64,000 bases of DNA, taken from positions 37,557 through 101,556 of the forward strand of contig JAJDCP010000130.1 in assembly GCA_029260765.1 (NCBI GenBank), in the 5' to 3' direction. Both the position numbers and the translations under genes were made by a program. Of this stretch, positions 33,345 to 41,243 are shown piece after piece (position 1 is the first letter of the stretch; each line of letters starts with the position of its first letter). The notes under the pieces were generated by a model. It was given only the letters and a program-made list of their open reading frames with translations. It was not told the origin of the DNA and searched no databases. The DNA comes from Planctomycetota bacterium. GTDB lineage: Bacteria > Planctomycetota > J058 > JAJDCP01.

Positions 33345-33844
33345 GCGTTCCTCCGAGTTTTGCCGGCAAGTTCTTCCGCGAGCATCGAGAGCTGGCGAGC
33401 CAGGTGGCCGCGTGGCGGGAGGTTGGAGAGAGCATCGTCTTCAGCAATGGCGTCTTCGATCTGCTGCATGTCGGCCACATCCGCTGTCTGCGCGATGCGA
33501 AGTCCCATGGCGACCGGCTGGTGCTGGCCGTCAACTCCGATGCCTCCACCCGCGCCAACAAGGGACCACAGCTGCCGATCGTGCCTGAGCTCGAGCGCGT
33601 TGAGGTGCTCTCGGCGCTCAGCTGTGTCGATGCCCTGACCATCTTCTCCGAGCCGACCGTTGACGGCTTGTTGCGGCTGTTGCGCCCGGAGATCTATGCC
33701 AAGGGTCGGGAGTACACGCCCGAGACCATTCCTGAGACTCCCACGGTGCGTGCGCTGGGAGGCGAGATCGCGTTGGTCGGTGATCCCAAAGCCCACTCGA
33801 GCAGCTGGTTGATCCGTCGCATCCGTGCCCTTCCGCCGGACTGA
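33341..33844 (+). CDS. Cytidylyltransferase-like enzyme, HldE nucleotidyltransferase-domain homologue
   Basis: The 167-residue protein is the second half of the HldE function, moving an adenylyl group to heptose 1-phosphate. The class signature is VFSNGVFDLLHVGHIRCL, whose HVGH holds the catalytic His pair. A later AVNSDASTRANKG and YAKGREYTPE complete the nucleotide site; family members usually have KG.Y here, so this fits. It starts at GTG 33341 overlapping the kinase stop, so both halves should be made in equal amounts. Confidence 0.85.
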   Translation: MSVPPSFAGKFFREHRELASQVAAWREVGESIVFSNGVFDLLHVGHIRCLRDAKSHGDRLVLAVNSDASTRANKGPQLPIVPELERVEVLSALSCVDALTIFSEPTVDGLLRLLRPEIYAKGREYTPETIPETPTVRALGGEIALVGDPKAHSSSWLIRRIRALPPD

Positions 33845-33849
33845 TCGCG

Positions 33850-34596
33850 ATGTCCGGGCAACTACTCATCGAGCCGGAGTTCACTGGTCTGCTCGAACGC
33901 TCGGGACTGCGCACGGCCGCCGACTTCGTCGAAGGCCGGCTCGGCCGCCTCCTGCGCGAGGACCCATACCGGGAGAACCGGGTGCTCGAGCTCGAAGGCC
34001 GGCGCTACTTCCTGAAGGTCTTCCACTACAACGCGCTGTACGTCACCTGGTGGGGCATCCGCCGTATCAACATGCCCAGCCTCAACGGCGTGCAGGAGTT
34101 GCTCGCCCATCGAGCTTTGCGTGCCTTGGGGATTCCCACGCCGCAACCCGTGGCCGCGGGCTTCTATCGCCGCGGTTGGCTTGGGCGCGCCAGCTTCTTC
34201 CTCAGCCTCGAAGTTCCCGGACGGCCTCTGGACGACGTGTTGCGGGATGGAGTGAGCCCCGCCGCTCGGCGGCGCCTGTGCCAGCGCGTGGGAGAGCTGG
34301 CAGAGCAGCTGCACCGCCATGGCTGGGTGCACCGCGATCTCTACCTATGCCACTTGTTCGTGCCGCAGGCGGAGGAACCCGGCGCGGCCCCGTTGGTGTT
34401 GATCGACCTGCAACGGGCGCGCCGACGCAGCAGCCGACGGGCCCGGGTCAAGGATCTGGCGGCTTTGCATGGCAGCGCCAGCTCGGCGACGCGGCTCGAA
34501 CGGCTGCGCGCGCTGCGCCACTACCAGGTGTTGCCCATCGACCGCGGTCTCCTGGGCCGCATCGAGCGCAAGGCCCGGCGCCTGGGGCTGCTCTGA
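33850..34596 (+). CDS. WaaP/Kdo-kinase-like lipopolysaccharide core kinase
   Basis: This 248-residue protein of the small protein-kinase-like family phosphorylates sugars of the lipopolysaccharide inner core. The ATP-lysine strand is RRYFLKVFHYN. The catalytic loop is HRHGWVHRDLYLCHLF, with Asp as base, and the metal site is VLIDLQRARRR. It lies five bases after the nucleotidyltransferase gene and its stop overlaps the glycosyltransferase start. Whether it acts on heptose or Kdo cannot be decided from sequence alone. Confidence 0.82.
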   Translation: MSGQLLIEPEFTGLLERSGLRTAADFVEGRLGRLLREDPYRENRVLELEGRRYFLKVFHYNALYVTWWGIRRINMPSLNGVQELLAHRALRALGIPTPQPVAAGFYRRGWLGRASFFLSLEVPGRPLDDVLRDGVSPAARRRLCQRVGELAEQLHRHGWVHRDLYLCHLFVPQAEEPGAAPLVLIDLQRARRRSSRRARVKDLAALHGSASSATRLERLRALRHYQVLPIDRGLLGRIERKARRLGLL

Positions 34597-35699
34597 TGCA
34601 TGTGGCCATCTGCGTCGAGCGTCCCCTCCCGGACGCTGGAGGGGCCGAGGCCGCCAGCTTCGGGTTGATCCGTCACCTGCGTGCCCGCGGCCACCGGGTC
34701 AGCCTGCTCTGCCGTGAAGCTCAGCCAGGTAGCGATGAGCCTGGCTACATCGCCGTTCCTGGCCCAGGTTGGGGCAAGGGGACGCGGGTGCTGGCCTACG
34801 CGCGCGGCTGCGCGCAGCGCCTGCGCACGCTGGGAGCGGACGTCTCCCTGGCTACCGGCAAAGAGCTGGGCACGGACGTGGTCTGGCCCCATGGCGGCGT
34901 CCATCGCGCGTCCCTGCACGCCAGTCTTGCAGGGCGCCCGCTGTGGGCCCGGGTCAAGTGGCTCTCACCCAAGCAGCGGGCGTTTCTGGCCCTCGAGCGG
35001 AAGATCTACAGCCAGCCCGGGCTGCGGCGGGTGGTGGCGGTCTCCGAGCGGGTGGCGGCAGATCTGCGCACTCATTTCGGGCTCGACCGACGCGTGCAGG
35101 TGATCGAGAACGGAGTCGACCTGACCCGCTTCCATGCCGACCCCGAGGCCCGCGTGAGACTGCGCCGCCAGTGGCAGCTGGAAGGTTGCTGGGGGCTGCA
35201 CGTCGCCCACCAGAAACGCCTGAAGGGACTCGACTTGCTGTTGGCCGCCTTGCAACGGCTGCCCGAGCTGCGGTTGTTGGTTGTGGGCCGGGGCAGTCGA
35301 CGGCCCTTCCGCAGGGCTCTTGCCCGCCTGGGAGAGCGCGTGCGTTGGCTGGGTCCGAGAGCGGACATGCCCGATCTGTACCGGGTCGCCGATCTGTTCT
35401 GCCATCCGACCCGCTACGACCCGTGTCCATTGGTCAGTCTGGAGGCCCTGGCCAGCGGTCTGCCGGTCGTGACCAGCGTGCAGGACGGCCTCAGCCCGAA
35501 GCTCGGCGCAGCCGGACGCGTGCTGCCCGCGTTGAGCGTGGAGGCACTGACACGCGCGTTGCAGCACAGCCTGGACCCCGACTGGCGCGAAGCCGCGGGG
35601 CGTGCGGCGCGAGGTCTGGCGGAGCAGAGCTTCGGGCTGGCGCGTTGTTTCGATCGCCTCGAGGGGCTGCTGGCAACACTCGCGGCCGAGAAGCGATGA
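34596..35699 (+). CDS. GT4-family glycosyltransferase, lipopolysaccharide core type
   Basis: The 367-residue GT-B enzyme adds a sugar from a nucleotide donor, probably to the inner core given its neighbours. It has an N-terminal acceptor fold (MHVAICVERPLPDAGGAEAA), the linker IENGVDLTRFHADPEAR typical of WaaG-like enzymes, and the donor motif FCHPTRYDPCPLVSLEALAS with the conserved Glu. The start is ATG 34596, sharing a base with the previous stop (TGATG). It is the last gene of the cluster; 70 bp follow before the radical SAM gene. Confidence 0.87.
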   Translation: MHVAICVERPLPDAGGAEAASFGLIRHLRARGHRVSLLCREAQPGSDEPGYIAVPGPGWGKGTRVLAYARGCAQRLRTLGADVSLATGKELGTDVVWPHGGVHRASLHASLAGRPLWARVKWLSPKQRAFLALERKIYSQPGLRRVVAVSERVAADLRTHFGLDRRVQVIENGVDLTRFHADPEARVRLRRQWQLEGCWGLHVAHQKRLKGLDLLLAALQRLPELRLLVVGRGSRRPFRRALARLGERVRWLGPRADMPDLYRVADLFCHPTRYDPCPLVSLEALASGLPVVTSVQDGLSPKLGAAGRVLPALSVEALTRALQHSLDPDWREAAGRAARGLAEQSFGLARCFDRLEGLLATLAAEKR

Positions 35700-35768
35700 A
35701 CGGGCTGTGCGTGACGGGGTGGCGTAGTACACTGCACGCAAGCCGCTTGCCAGGGCCGTGAGAGAACG

Positions 35769-36797
35769 ATGCTGCGTGCCATCGAGAATCCACAGAACCG
35801 CTTCTCCGCGTTGACAAGAGAGTGGGATGGGCCCGTGCCGCTGGCCCGGTTGCAGGTCTATGAACAGACGGCTGGTCGCATCCTCAGCCGCAACGACAGC
35901 CCGGATCTGCCTTTCCGCTACAGCCTCAACCCCTACCGGGGCTGTACGCACGCCTGTGCATACTGCTACGCCCGGCCGGACCACGAGTTTCTGGGCTGGG
36001 GGGCCGGCACCGACTTCGACAGCCGCATCGTGGTCAAGACCAACGCGGCGGCGCGCCTGCGCGCGGCATTCAACAGCAAGTCGTGGCAGGGCGAGCTGGT
36101 GATGTTCTCGGGCGACACCGACTGTTACCAGCCGCTCGAGGGCAGCTATGGCCTGACCCGAGCGTGTCTGGAGGTCTGTCTCGAGTACCGCAACCCTGTG
36201 GGGATCATCACCAAGTCGGCGCTAGTGCGCCGCGATATCGACCTGCTGGTGGCGTTGTGTCAGGTGACCAGCTGCCATGTCATGGTGAGCATTCCCTTTT
36301 TGAAGGCTGCATGGGCCCGGGCACTCGAGCCCGGGGCGCCGGCCCCGCGTCTGCGGCTCGATAGCCTGAGGCGCCTGAGCGAGGCAGGCGTGCCGTGCGG
36401 AGTGATGCTGGCGCCGTTGATTCCGGGTCTGAATGATCGTGAGCTACCCGGTGTGCTTGAAGCTGCAGCGGAGGCGGGAGCTAGCACGGCCAGTATGGTA
36501 CTGTTGCGTCTGCCGGGAGCTGTGCAGCAAGTCTTCGAGCAGCGTCTGCGGCAGGCTCTGCCGCTGCGGGCCGAGCGCATCATGCGGCGGCTGCGCGAGA
36601 CCCGCGGGGGCGCGGTGGATGACCGGCGATTCGGCAAACGCTTTGCGGGATCGGGTACGTATTACAAGCTGCTCGAGGATATGTTCACACTCAGCTGTCG
36701 GCGATGGGGATTGGGGGGTGCTCCGGAGCTGCCGTCAGGGCGCTCGAGCTTCCGCCGTCCAGGTCCGAGGCAACTGACCTTGTTCGAGGAGGATTGA
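35769..36797 (+). CDS. Radical SAM protein of the SplB-like/PA0069 family
   Basis: The 342-residue protein has the cluster-binding motif CTHACAYCYARPDHEFLG, preceded by NPYRGC, where three Cys ligate the 4Fe-4S cluster that cleaves SAM. GDTDCYQPLEGSYGLTR and PVGIITKSALVRRDIDLL are shared with the Rv2578c/PA0069 group, distantly related to spore photoproduct lyase. The reaction of this group is not established. It is immediately coupled to a response regulator: its stop and the next start overlap (TGATG, 36795-36799). Confidence 0.85.
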   Translation: MLRAIENPQNRFSALTREWDGPVPLARLQVYEQTAGRILSRNDSPDLPFRYSLNPYRGCTHACAYCYARPDHEFLGWGAGTDFDSRIVVKTNAAARLRAAFNSKSWQGELVMFSGDTDCYQPLEGSYGLTRACLEVCLEYRNPVGIITKSALVRRDIDLLVALCQVTSCHVMVSIPFLKAAWARALEPGAPAPRLRLDSLRRLSEAGVPCGVMLAPLIPGLNDRELPGVLEAAAEAGASTASMVLLRLPGAVQQVFEQRLRQALPLRAERIMRRLRETRGGAVDDRRFGKRFAGSGTYYKLLEDMFTLSCRRWGLGGAPELPSGRSSFRRPGPRQLTLFEED

Positions 36798-37474
36798 TGG
36801 AAGCGCGCATCCTGATCATAGAAGACGAGCCCGCGATCGTGATGGGACTGCAGGACAAGCTGGAGGCTTCGGGCTTCCAGGTGGAGGTCGCCACCGACGG
36901 CAACCAGGGCATGGAGTTGGCGCGGCGCGGTGGCTTCGATCTGATCCTGCTCGATGGCATGCTGCCAGGTATGGACGGGATGGATATCCTCAAAGAGCTG
37001 CGGCGTGCCGGCGATGCGACCAAGGTGATCTTCTTGACTGCGCGCGGACAAGAGATCGATCGGGTGCTGGGGCTCGAGTTGGGGGCCGACGACTATGTCG
37101 TCAAACCCTTCAGTCTGCGCGAGCTGATGGCCCGGATCCGCGCGCACCTGCGGCGCTCGGAGGTGCGTTCGCGGGAAGTCTGGGTGCTGGGATCGGCGCG
37201 CATCGACTTCAAGGCGTGCCATGTCAGCCGGGGGGATGTTGTCGTCTCCCTCTCTCCCACCGAGCTCAAGATGCTGCGCTATTTTTCGAAGCATATCGGC
37301 GAGGTGGTCAGCCGCAAGGACTTCCTGACCGAAGTCTGGGGCTACGAGCGGGTGCCATCGACGCGCACCGTAGACTTCCACATCCTACGCTTGCGGCAGA
37401 AGGTCGAAGCCGACCCTGCCAAGCCGCAGCATATCCTGACTGTGCATGGAATCGGGTACCGAGTGATTTCCTGA
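36797..37474 (+). CDS. OmpR/PhoB-family response regulator
   Basis: The 225-residue DNA-binding regulator has a complete receiver (IIEDEPA, phosphoacceptor in LILLDGMLPGMDG, FLTARG, VVKPF). A winged helix follows, with LSPTELKMLRYFSKHIGE, the recognition region VVSRKDFLTEVWGYE and the wing ILTVHGIGYRVIS. The phosphoacceptor motif has G where most have an extra acidic or polar residue, which is common. No histidine kinase is adjacent, so it is an orphan here. GAGGAGG inside the preceding gene serves as its ribosome site. Confidence 0.92.
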   Translation: MEARILIIEDEPAIVMGLQDKLEASGFQVEVATDGNQGMELARRGGFDLILLDGMLPGMDGMDILKELRRAGDATKVIFLTARGQEIDRVLGLELGADDYVVKPFSLRELMARIRAHLRRSEVRSREVWVLGSARIDFKACHVSRGDVVVSLSPTELKMLRYFSKHIGEVVSRKDFLTEVWGYERVPSTRTVDFHILRLRQKVEADPAKPQHILTVHGIGYRVIS

Positions 37475-37486
37475 GGCCTGAGAGCG

Positions 37487-38809
37487 TCAGGGAAGATAAC
37501 TCTCGGCGTCGCCGTAGCCGACGCGGCTTTCTGCGTCGATGGTCGCGCTGAAATTTCCGTTGTCGAAGCTGATGTTCGCGATGTTGGCGACCGCCTCGAC
37601 CTGATACAGCTGCCCGATCACCAGCCCTTCGTCAGCCAGTGCCAGGGGAACTTCCGGCACCGTGAAGCTGCGCAGGTCGCCGGGCAACAGGAACAACCAG
37701 CCGCGCGTGCGCAGATTGCTGAGTCTCGATTCGAAGCGCACCGTATGGAAGCCGTTGTTTGCGGTCAGCTCGCTATCGATGTTGAAGCTTGGCGTCGGGC
37801 CGGTAGAGGTGGTCGAGAGCTGCAGCTGGGTGTCAGGGTAGTCGACATCCTGCAGGCTGCTCGTGGTCGGCTCGAGCTCGAACGAGAAGGCGTTGGTGGT
37901 CGTGTTCCACGTGCGCAACGAGTAGAGATTGTCGAAACCCAACTCCTGCAGTTGTTTGGTGATCGCGTCGATCGGCACGAACAGGTTGCCGGTGTTGCCC
38001 GTGCCATTGTTGACGGGGAAGACTCCCGCGGCCCCGTTGATTCCTCCGATCCTGGCCCGGTTGTCGAAGGCGAAGCTGCCCTGATTGTGGTCCTGAGGCA
38101 GGCCGAGCAGAGAGGTCGAGCTGAAGAGCCCGGGGCCGAGGTCGGAACCCAGTTGGAAGTCGACCTGGGTGACGAGGTCGGGGTCGATCTTCTCCGCCTG
38201 GAAGTTGATCAGACTGTTCTGGATCGTGTAGCCGGCCACGACCAGGACCAGCTCGTCGCCTTCGGGTGCCGTCACGCTGTAAATTGGATCCGCAGGGCTG
38301 ACCGTATCGCTGCTGAAACCCGTATTGAAATAGAACGCCTCGTTGCTCTCGAGGAAGAAGACCTCGAAATGGTGTGCGGCGCTGGAGCCGAAGTCGACGG
38401 TTCCCGTTATGGTCCCGATCGCACCTACACCCGTACGATCGCTCGGGGCGATGCCGAGCACCACGGTGCAGGCGCCGACATAGATCGACGCGAGGGTCCA
38501 GCCGGGCTTGCCGGCAGAGACCATGCGCTCGATCGAGCTGACACCGGTGAAGGTCGCGCGGCCTGAGGAATCTGTAGACATCGCCCCCGCCGTGTCGTCG
38601 CCGAGCCAGACCATGGCGTCTTCGACCGGGTCGCCATTGAGCATGTTCAGAACCACGACCGCCACCGCTCCGGTGTCGGCGTCACAGGAGGTCTCGAACA
38701 CCACCAGCCCATCGAAAAGCACCGGCGGGTGGTGGCGATGTTCCCGGCAGCCCAGCAGGCTTGCCAGTAGAAGGAGCATGGAAACCAACGACAAATTGAA
38801 CGCCCGCAT
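37487..38809 (-). CDS. Surface or periplasmic lipoprotein with a carboxypeptidase-regulatory-like domain
   Basis: The 440-residue protein begins with a signal peptide and lipobox (MLLLLASLLGC), so it is a lipoprotein. Just behind it, VVVLNMLNGDPVEDAMVWLG and SSGRATFTGVS resemble the small beta-sandwich found as the regulatory domain of carboxypeptidases and in many surface proteins. The remainder is beta-rich and Asn/Thr-rich (FPVNNGTGNTGNLFVP) with no enzyme motif I recognise. The ATG 38809 has GGAG seven bases upstream; any extension further 5' reads through the opposite-strand gene. It converges on the response regulator with a 12-bp gap. Confidence 0.72.
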   Translation of the reverse strand: MRAFNLSLVSMLLLLASLLGCREHRHHPPVLFDGLVVFETSCDADTGAVAVVVLNMLNGDPVEDAMVWLGDDTAGAMSTDSSGRATFTGVSSIERMVSAGKPGWTLASIYVGACTVVLGIAPSDRTGVGAIGTITGTVDFGSSAAHHFEVFFLESNEAFYFNTGFSSDTVSPADPIYSVTAPEGDELVLVVAGYTIQNSLINFQAEKIDPDLVTQVDFQLGSDLGPGLFSSTSLLGLPQDHNQGSFAFDNRARIGGINGAAGVFPVNNGTGNTGNLFVPIDAITKQLQELGFDNLYSLRTWNTTTNAFSFELEPTTSSLQDVDYPDTQLQLSTTSTGPTPSFNIDSELTANNGFHTVRFESRLSNLRTRGWLFLLPGDLRSFTVPEVPLALADEGLVIGQLYQVEAVANIANISFDNGNFSATIDAESRVGYGDAESYLP

Positions 38810-39012
38810 GCGAATACTCCACAATGGCCAGCGTGGCCTGCACTCTAAGGGTTGAGAACTCCATGATAGCACGGACGCACGAGGCCTGTCATGCTCCCGG
38901 GCTGCGGCACGGACAAAGCCCACGGCGGAGCCAGGGTCTACCCTGTGGACGGCTGCAAAAAACTCCCTGCTCCGGCCGGCAATGGCTCGCTCTAGATGAC
39001 CGAACCGTGACA

Positions 39013-39042
39013 TGGTCGGCCTAAGGTTGTCGGCGATATTAT
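39013..39042 (+). promoter_or_regulatory. Candidate promoter of the 39074 lipoprotein gene
   Basis: A good -10 TATTAT (39037-39042) has a weak -35 TGGTCG 18 bases upstream, about 30 bp before the start codon. The remaining upstream DNA (38810-39012) shows nothing else. Confidence 0.35.
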
Positions 39043-39073
39043 CCATAATCAACGACCGCAGTCGGAGGTTCTG

Positions 39074-39742
39074 ATGCGCCGAAAAGCTATGCTCCTCAGC
39101 CTTTTGATGGCCCTGGGCCTTGGCTCCGGATGCACCTATATGAAGGACCGCGCCTTTGACTTTGTCGACATGTTCGGCATCAAGTTCCTCTTCGGCGGAG
39201 GAATGCGCGTTGGTGTCGGCATTGGTGCACTGAAAAATGGTGGCTATCTCGGTGTGGGCTTCTGGCCCATCAATCCCTCCGGTCCGGCTCCGGTTGCGGG
39301 CTATCTGGTCGACTGGAGCTGGTACAACATGGAAAAGTTCGGCTTCCAGGGCCGGGCTGCAGGTTGGTGGCACGAGAAGGGTATGGACTTCGCGATGCCG
39401 ATCGACCATGAGCTGACGGCGATCTGGGGCAACAGCTTCCTGGATGAGTCGGTGGCGGAGTTCAACGAGATCGAGCACGTGGATGAGAACCTGTCGGGGC
39501 ACCACCGTGACCATCATCCCAGCTTGGACCCGCTGACGCGGCCCATCCACCGCTACCACAATATCTCCGACCTGCAGGTCACGGCATTTGTGTTCCTCGG
39601 AGCAGAAGCCAATACCAGCTTGATCCAGGTGGTCGACTTCATCACCGGTTGGTTCCTTGTCGACATCACCCGCGACGACGAGCGCAACCGCGTCGAAGAA
39701 CGCGACTCGCGGCAAGAAGCTCAAGAGATCGAAGGCAAGTAG
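39074..39742 (+). CDS. Lipoprotein of unknown function
   Basis: The 222-residue product has a signal peptide ending in a lipobox (LGLGSGC). The mature part is Gly- and aromatic-rich (FLFGGGMRVGVGIGALKNGG, then YLGVGFWPINPSGP), suggesting beta structure close to a membrane. A His-rich patch follows (SGHHRDHHPSLDP). I recognise no family. GGAGG lies 8 bases before the ATG at 39074. It has its own promoter-like sequence and a strong terminator, so it is probably monocistronic. Confidence 0.7.
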   Translation: MRRKAMLLSLLMALGLGSGCTYMKDRAFDFVDMFGIKFLFGGGMRVGVGIGALKNGGYLGVGFWPINPSGPAPVAGYLVDWSWYNMEKFGFQGRAAGWWHEKGMDFAMPIDHELTAIWGNSFLDESVAEFNEIEHVDENLSGHHRDHHPSLDPLTRPIHRYHNISDLQVTAFVFLGAEANTSLIQVVDFITGWFLVDITRDDERNRVEERDSRQEAQEIEGK

Positions 39743-39765
39743 CGAGCGCTGATTGGCTGCTGTCC

Positions 39766-39798
39766 GCGCGGGTCCCTGGGGCCCGCGCTGGTGTTTTT
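39766..39798 (+). terminator. Intrinsic terminator
   Basis: A GCGCGGG/CCCGCGC stem (39766-39772 with 39782-39788), extended inside by a CCC/GGG pair, is followed by five T residues at 39794-39798. It separates the lipoprotein gene from pyrophosphatase. Confidence 0.75.
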
Positions 39799-39850
39799 GT
39801 TGGCGGAGCCATAGACTCTCGAGACAACGACAGGCCGACAAGGAGATGCT

Positions 39851-40393
39851 ATGCACCCGTGGCACGATGTCTACGTCGACGATGTCACCCTGGGTTCTGC
39901 GTTTGCGACCGTGATCGAGGTTCCCAAGGGCAGCAAGAACAAGTACGAGTTGGACAAGCAAACAGGTCTTCTCAAGCTGGACCGGGTGTTGTACAGCGCC
40001 GTGCACTATCCAGCGAATTACGGCTTCATTCCCCGCACCTACTGCGATGATGGCGATCCTCTGGATGTTCTGGTGCTCGGGCAAGAACCTGTGCAGCCGC
40101 TGACTTTGGTGCATGCGCGCGCGATCGGGCTCATGCGCATGCGCGATGAAAAGGGCATCGACGACAAAATCCTGGCCGTCAGTGTGCACGATCCGGCGTT
40201 CAATGGGCTGCAGAGCCACGAGGACCTGCCCGCACACAGCTTGCGTGAGATCCGTCGTTTCTTTGAGGACTACAAAGCGCTCGAGAACAAACAGGTCGTA
40301 GTCGACGCGTTTCAGGGGGTCGACGAGGCCCTGAAGGTGCTCAAAGAAGCTCTGGAGCTCTATCGCCAGTTGCGGCGCGGAGAGGTGAGCTGA
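39851..40393 (+). CDS. ppa: Inorganic pyrophosphatase (family I)
   Basis: This 180-residue soluble enzyme hydrolyses pyrophosphate to drive biosynthetic reactions. The family I signature DDGDPLDVLVL holds three metal-binding Asp residues. VIEVPKGSKNKYELDKQTG and SAVHYPANYGFIPRTYCDD are the conserved active-site strands, and a later SVHDPAFNG carries another ligand region. Length is normal. AAGGAGATG precedes the ATG at 39851. Confidence 0.96.
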   Translation: MHPWHDVYVDDVTLGSAFATVIEVPKGSKNKYELDKQTGLLKLDRVLYSAVHYPANYGFIPRTYCDDGDPLDVLVLGQEPVQPLTLVHARAIGLMRMRDEKGIDDKILAVSVHDPAFNGLQSHEDLPAHSLREIRRFFEDYKALENKQVVVDAFQGVDEALKVLKEALELYRQLRRGEVS

Positions 40394-40594
40394 GGTCCCC
40401 CAGGGTCGAGAGTGATGCGAGCCCTCGTCGTCTCCGTCGATGCAGGCTCTGTTCGGCGACCGTCCGTGGCGCAGCCGGCAGCTGTGTCGGCCCGCTCGGG
40501 CAACCCTCCATTGCGCGCGTCCTCGGACACACCCCTGGCAAGACGCTCAAGCGGCGATGTATCCTGCCGTCATGGTGAAGCGAGGAGGCCGGCC

Positions 40595-41152
40595 ATGGCG
40601 CAGCGGGAACAGTTATTCGAAGAGCAGCAACGCTTCCGGCAGACCTGGCTGATGCTGCTGTTGGTGTTCGTCTTCGGCGGAACCAACGCCTTGTTGCTCT
40701 GGGGCTGCTACGTGCAGCTGGTGCAAGGTCGACTCTGGGGAGACACGCCGATGGGTGACACCGGGCTGATCGTCGTCACGGCGGTGATGTTGGTCGCCGG
40801 GGTGGCCATCAGTGTCTGGTTCTATCTGATGTGTCTTGAGACCCGTGTCTTTCCTGATCGGTTGGCGGTGCGCTTTCGCGGGCTGCTGATCGATCGCGAG
40901 CTGTTCTGGCACGACATCGAGGCCTTCGAGGCCGTCAGCTACCGGCCGATCCTGGAGTTCGGAGGCTGGGGCGTGCGCGGCTTCGGTGCCAACCGGGCGT
41001 ACAACATCTCCGGCAACCGCGGCGTGCGTCTGCATTTGAAGGGCGGCAAGAGGCTCCTGCTCGGCTCGCAGCGTGCCGATGCGCTCGAGCAGGCCATCGC
41101 GCGGGCCAGTGCCCGTGAGCCAGGTCTGCAGGCAAAGGACGCCCAGGAATGA
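40595..41152 (+). CDS. Two-helix membrane protein with a PH-like tail
   Basis: The 185-residue protein has membrane helices at about residues 17-38 and 58-80. A C-terminal beta-rich part follows, RLAVRFRGLLIDRELFWHDI, then GVRLHLKGGKRLLLGSQRAD. The order of a strand with R-D/E-L, then a W-G-x-R-G region, and finally a residue-listing helix resembles membrane-bound PH-like domains of uncharacterised bacterial proteins. Its function is unknown. The start ATG 40595 follows GAGGAGG. It may be co-transcribed with the phosphohexomutase gene 91 bp downstream. Confidence 0.65.
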   Translation: MAQREQLFEEQQRFRQTWLMLLLVFVFGGTNALLLWGCYVQLVQGRLWGDTPMGDTGLIVVTAVMLVAGVAISVWFYLMCLETRVFPDRLAVRFRGLLIDRELFWHDIEAFEAVSYRPILEFGGWGVRGFGANRAYNISGNRGVRLHLKGGKRLLLGSQRADALEQAIARASAREPGLQAKDAQE

Positions 41153-41243
41153 GCCGGGCCGCGACCCCCAAATCGTCCCTGAGTCTTTACCTTGCCGCCA
41201 GGTTGTGCCACCATGCCGGCCTGAATCCGTCCCCCGAGCCGAC

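Noticed and set aside
38810..40237. 5' extension of the leftward lipoprotein frame over the rightward lipoprotein and pyrophosphatase genes
   Set aside because: The signal peptide and lipobox at 38809 mark the real start; the extension covers two genes on the opposite strand.
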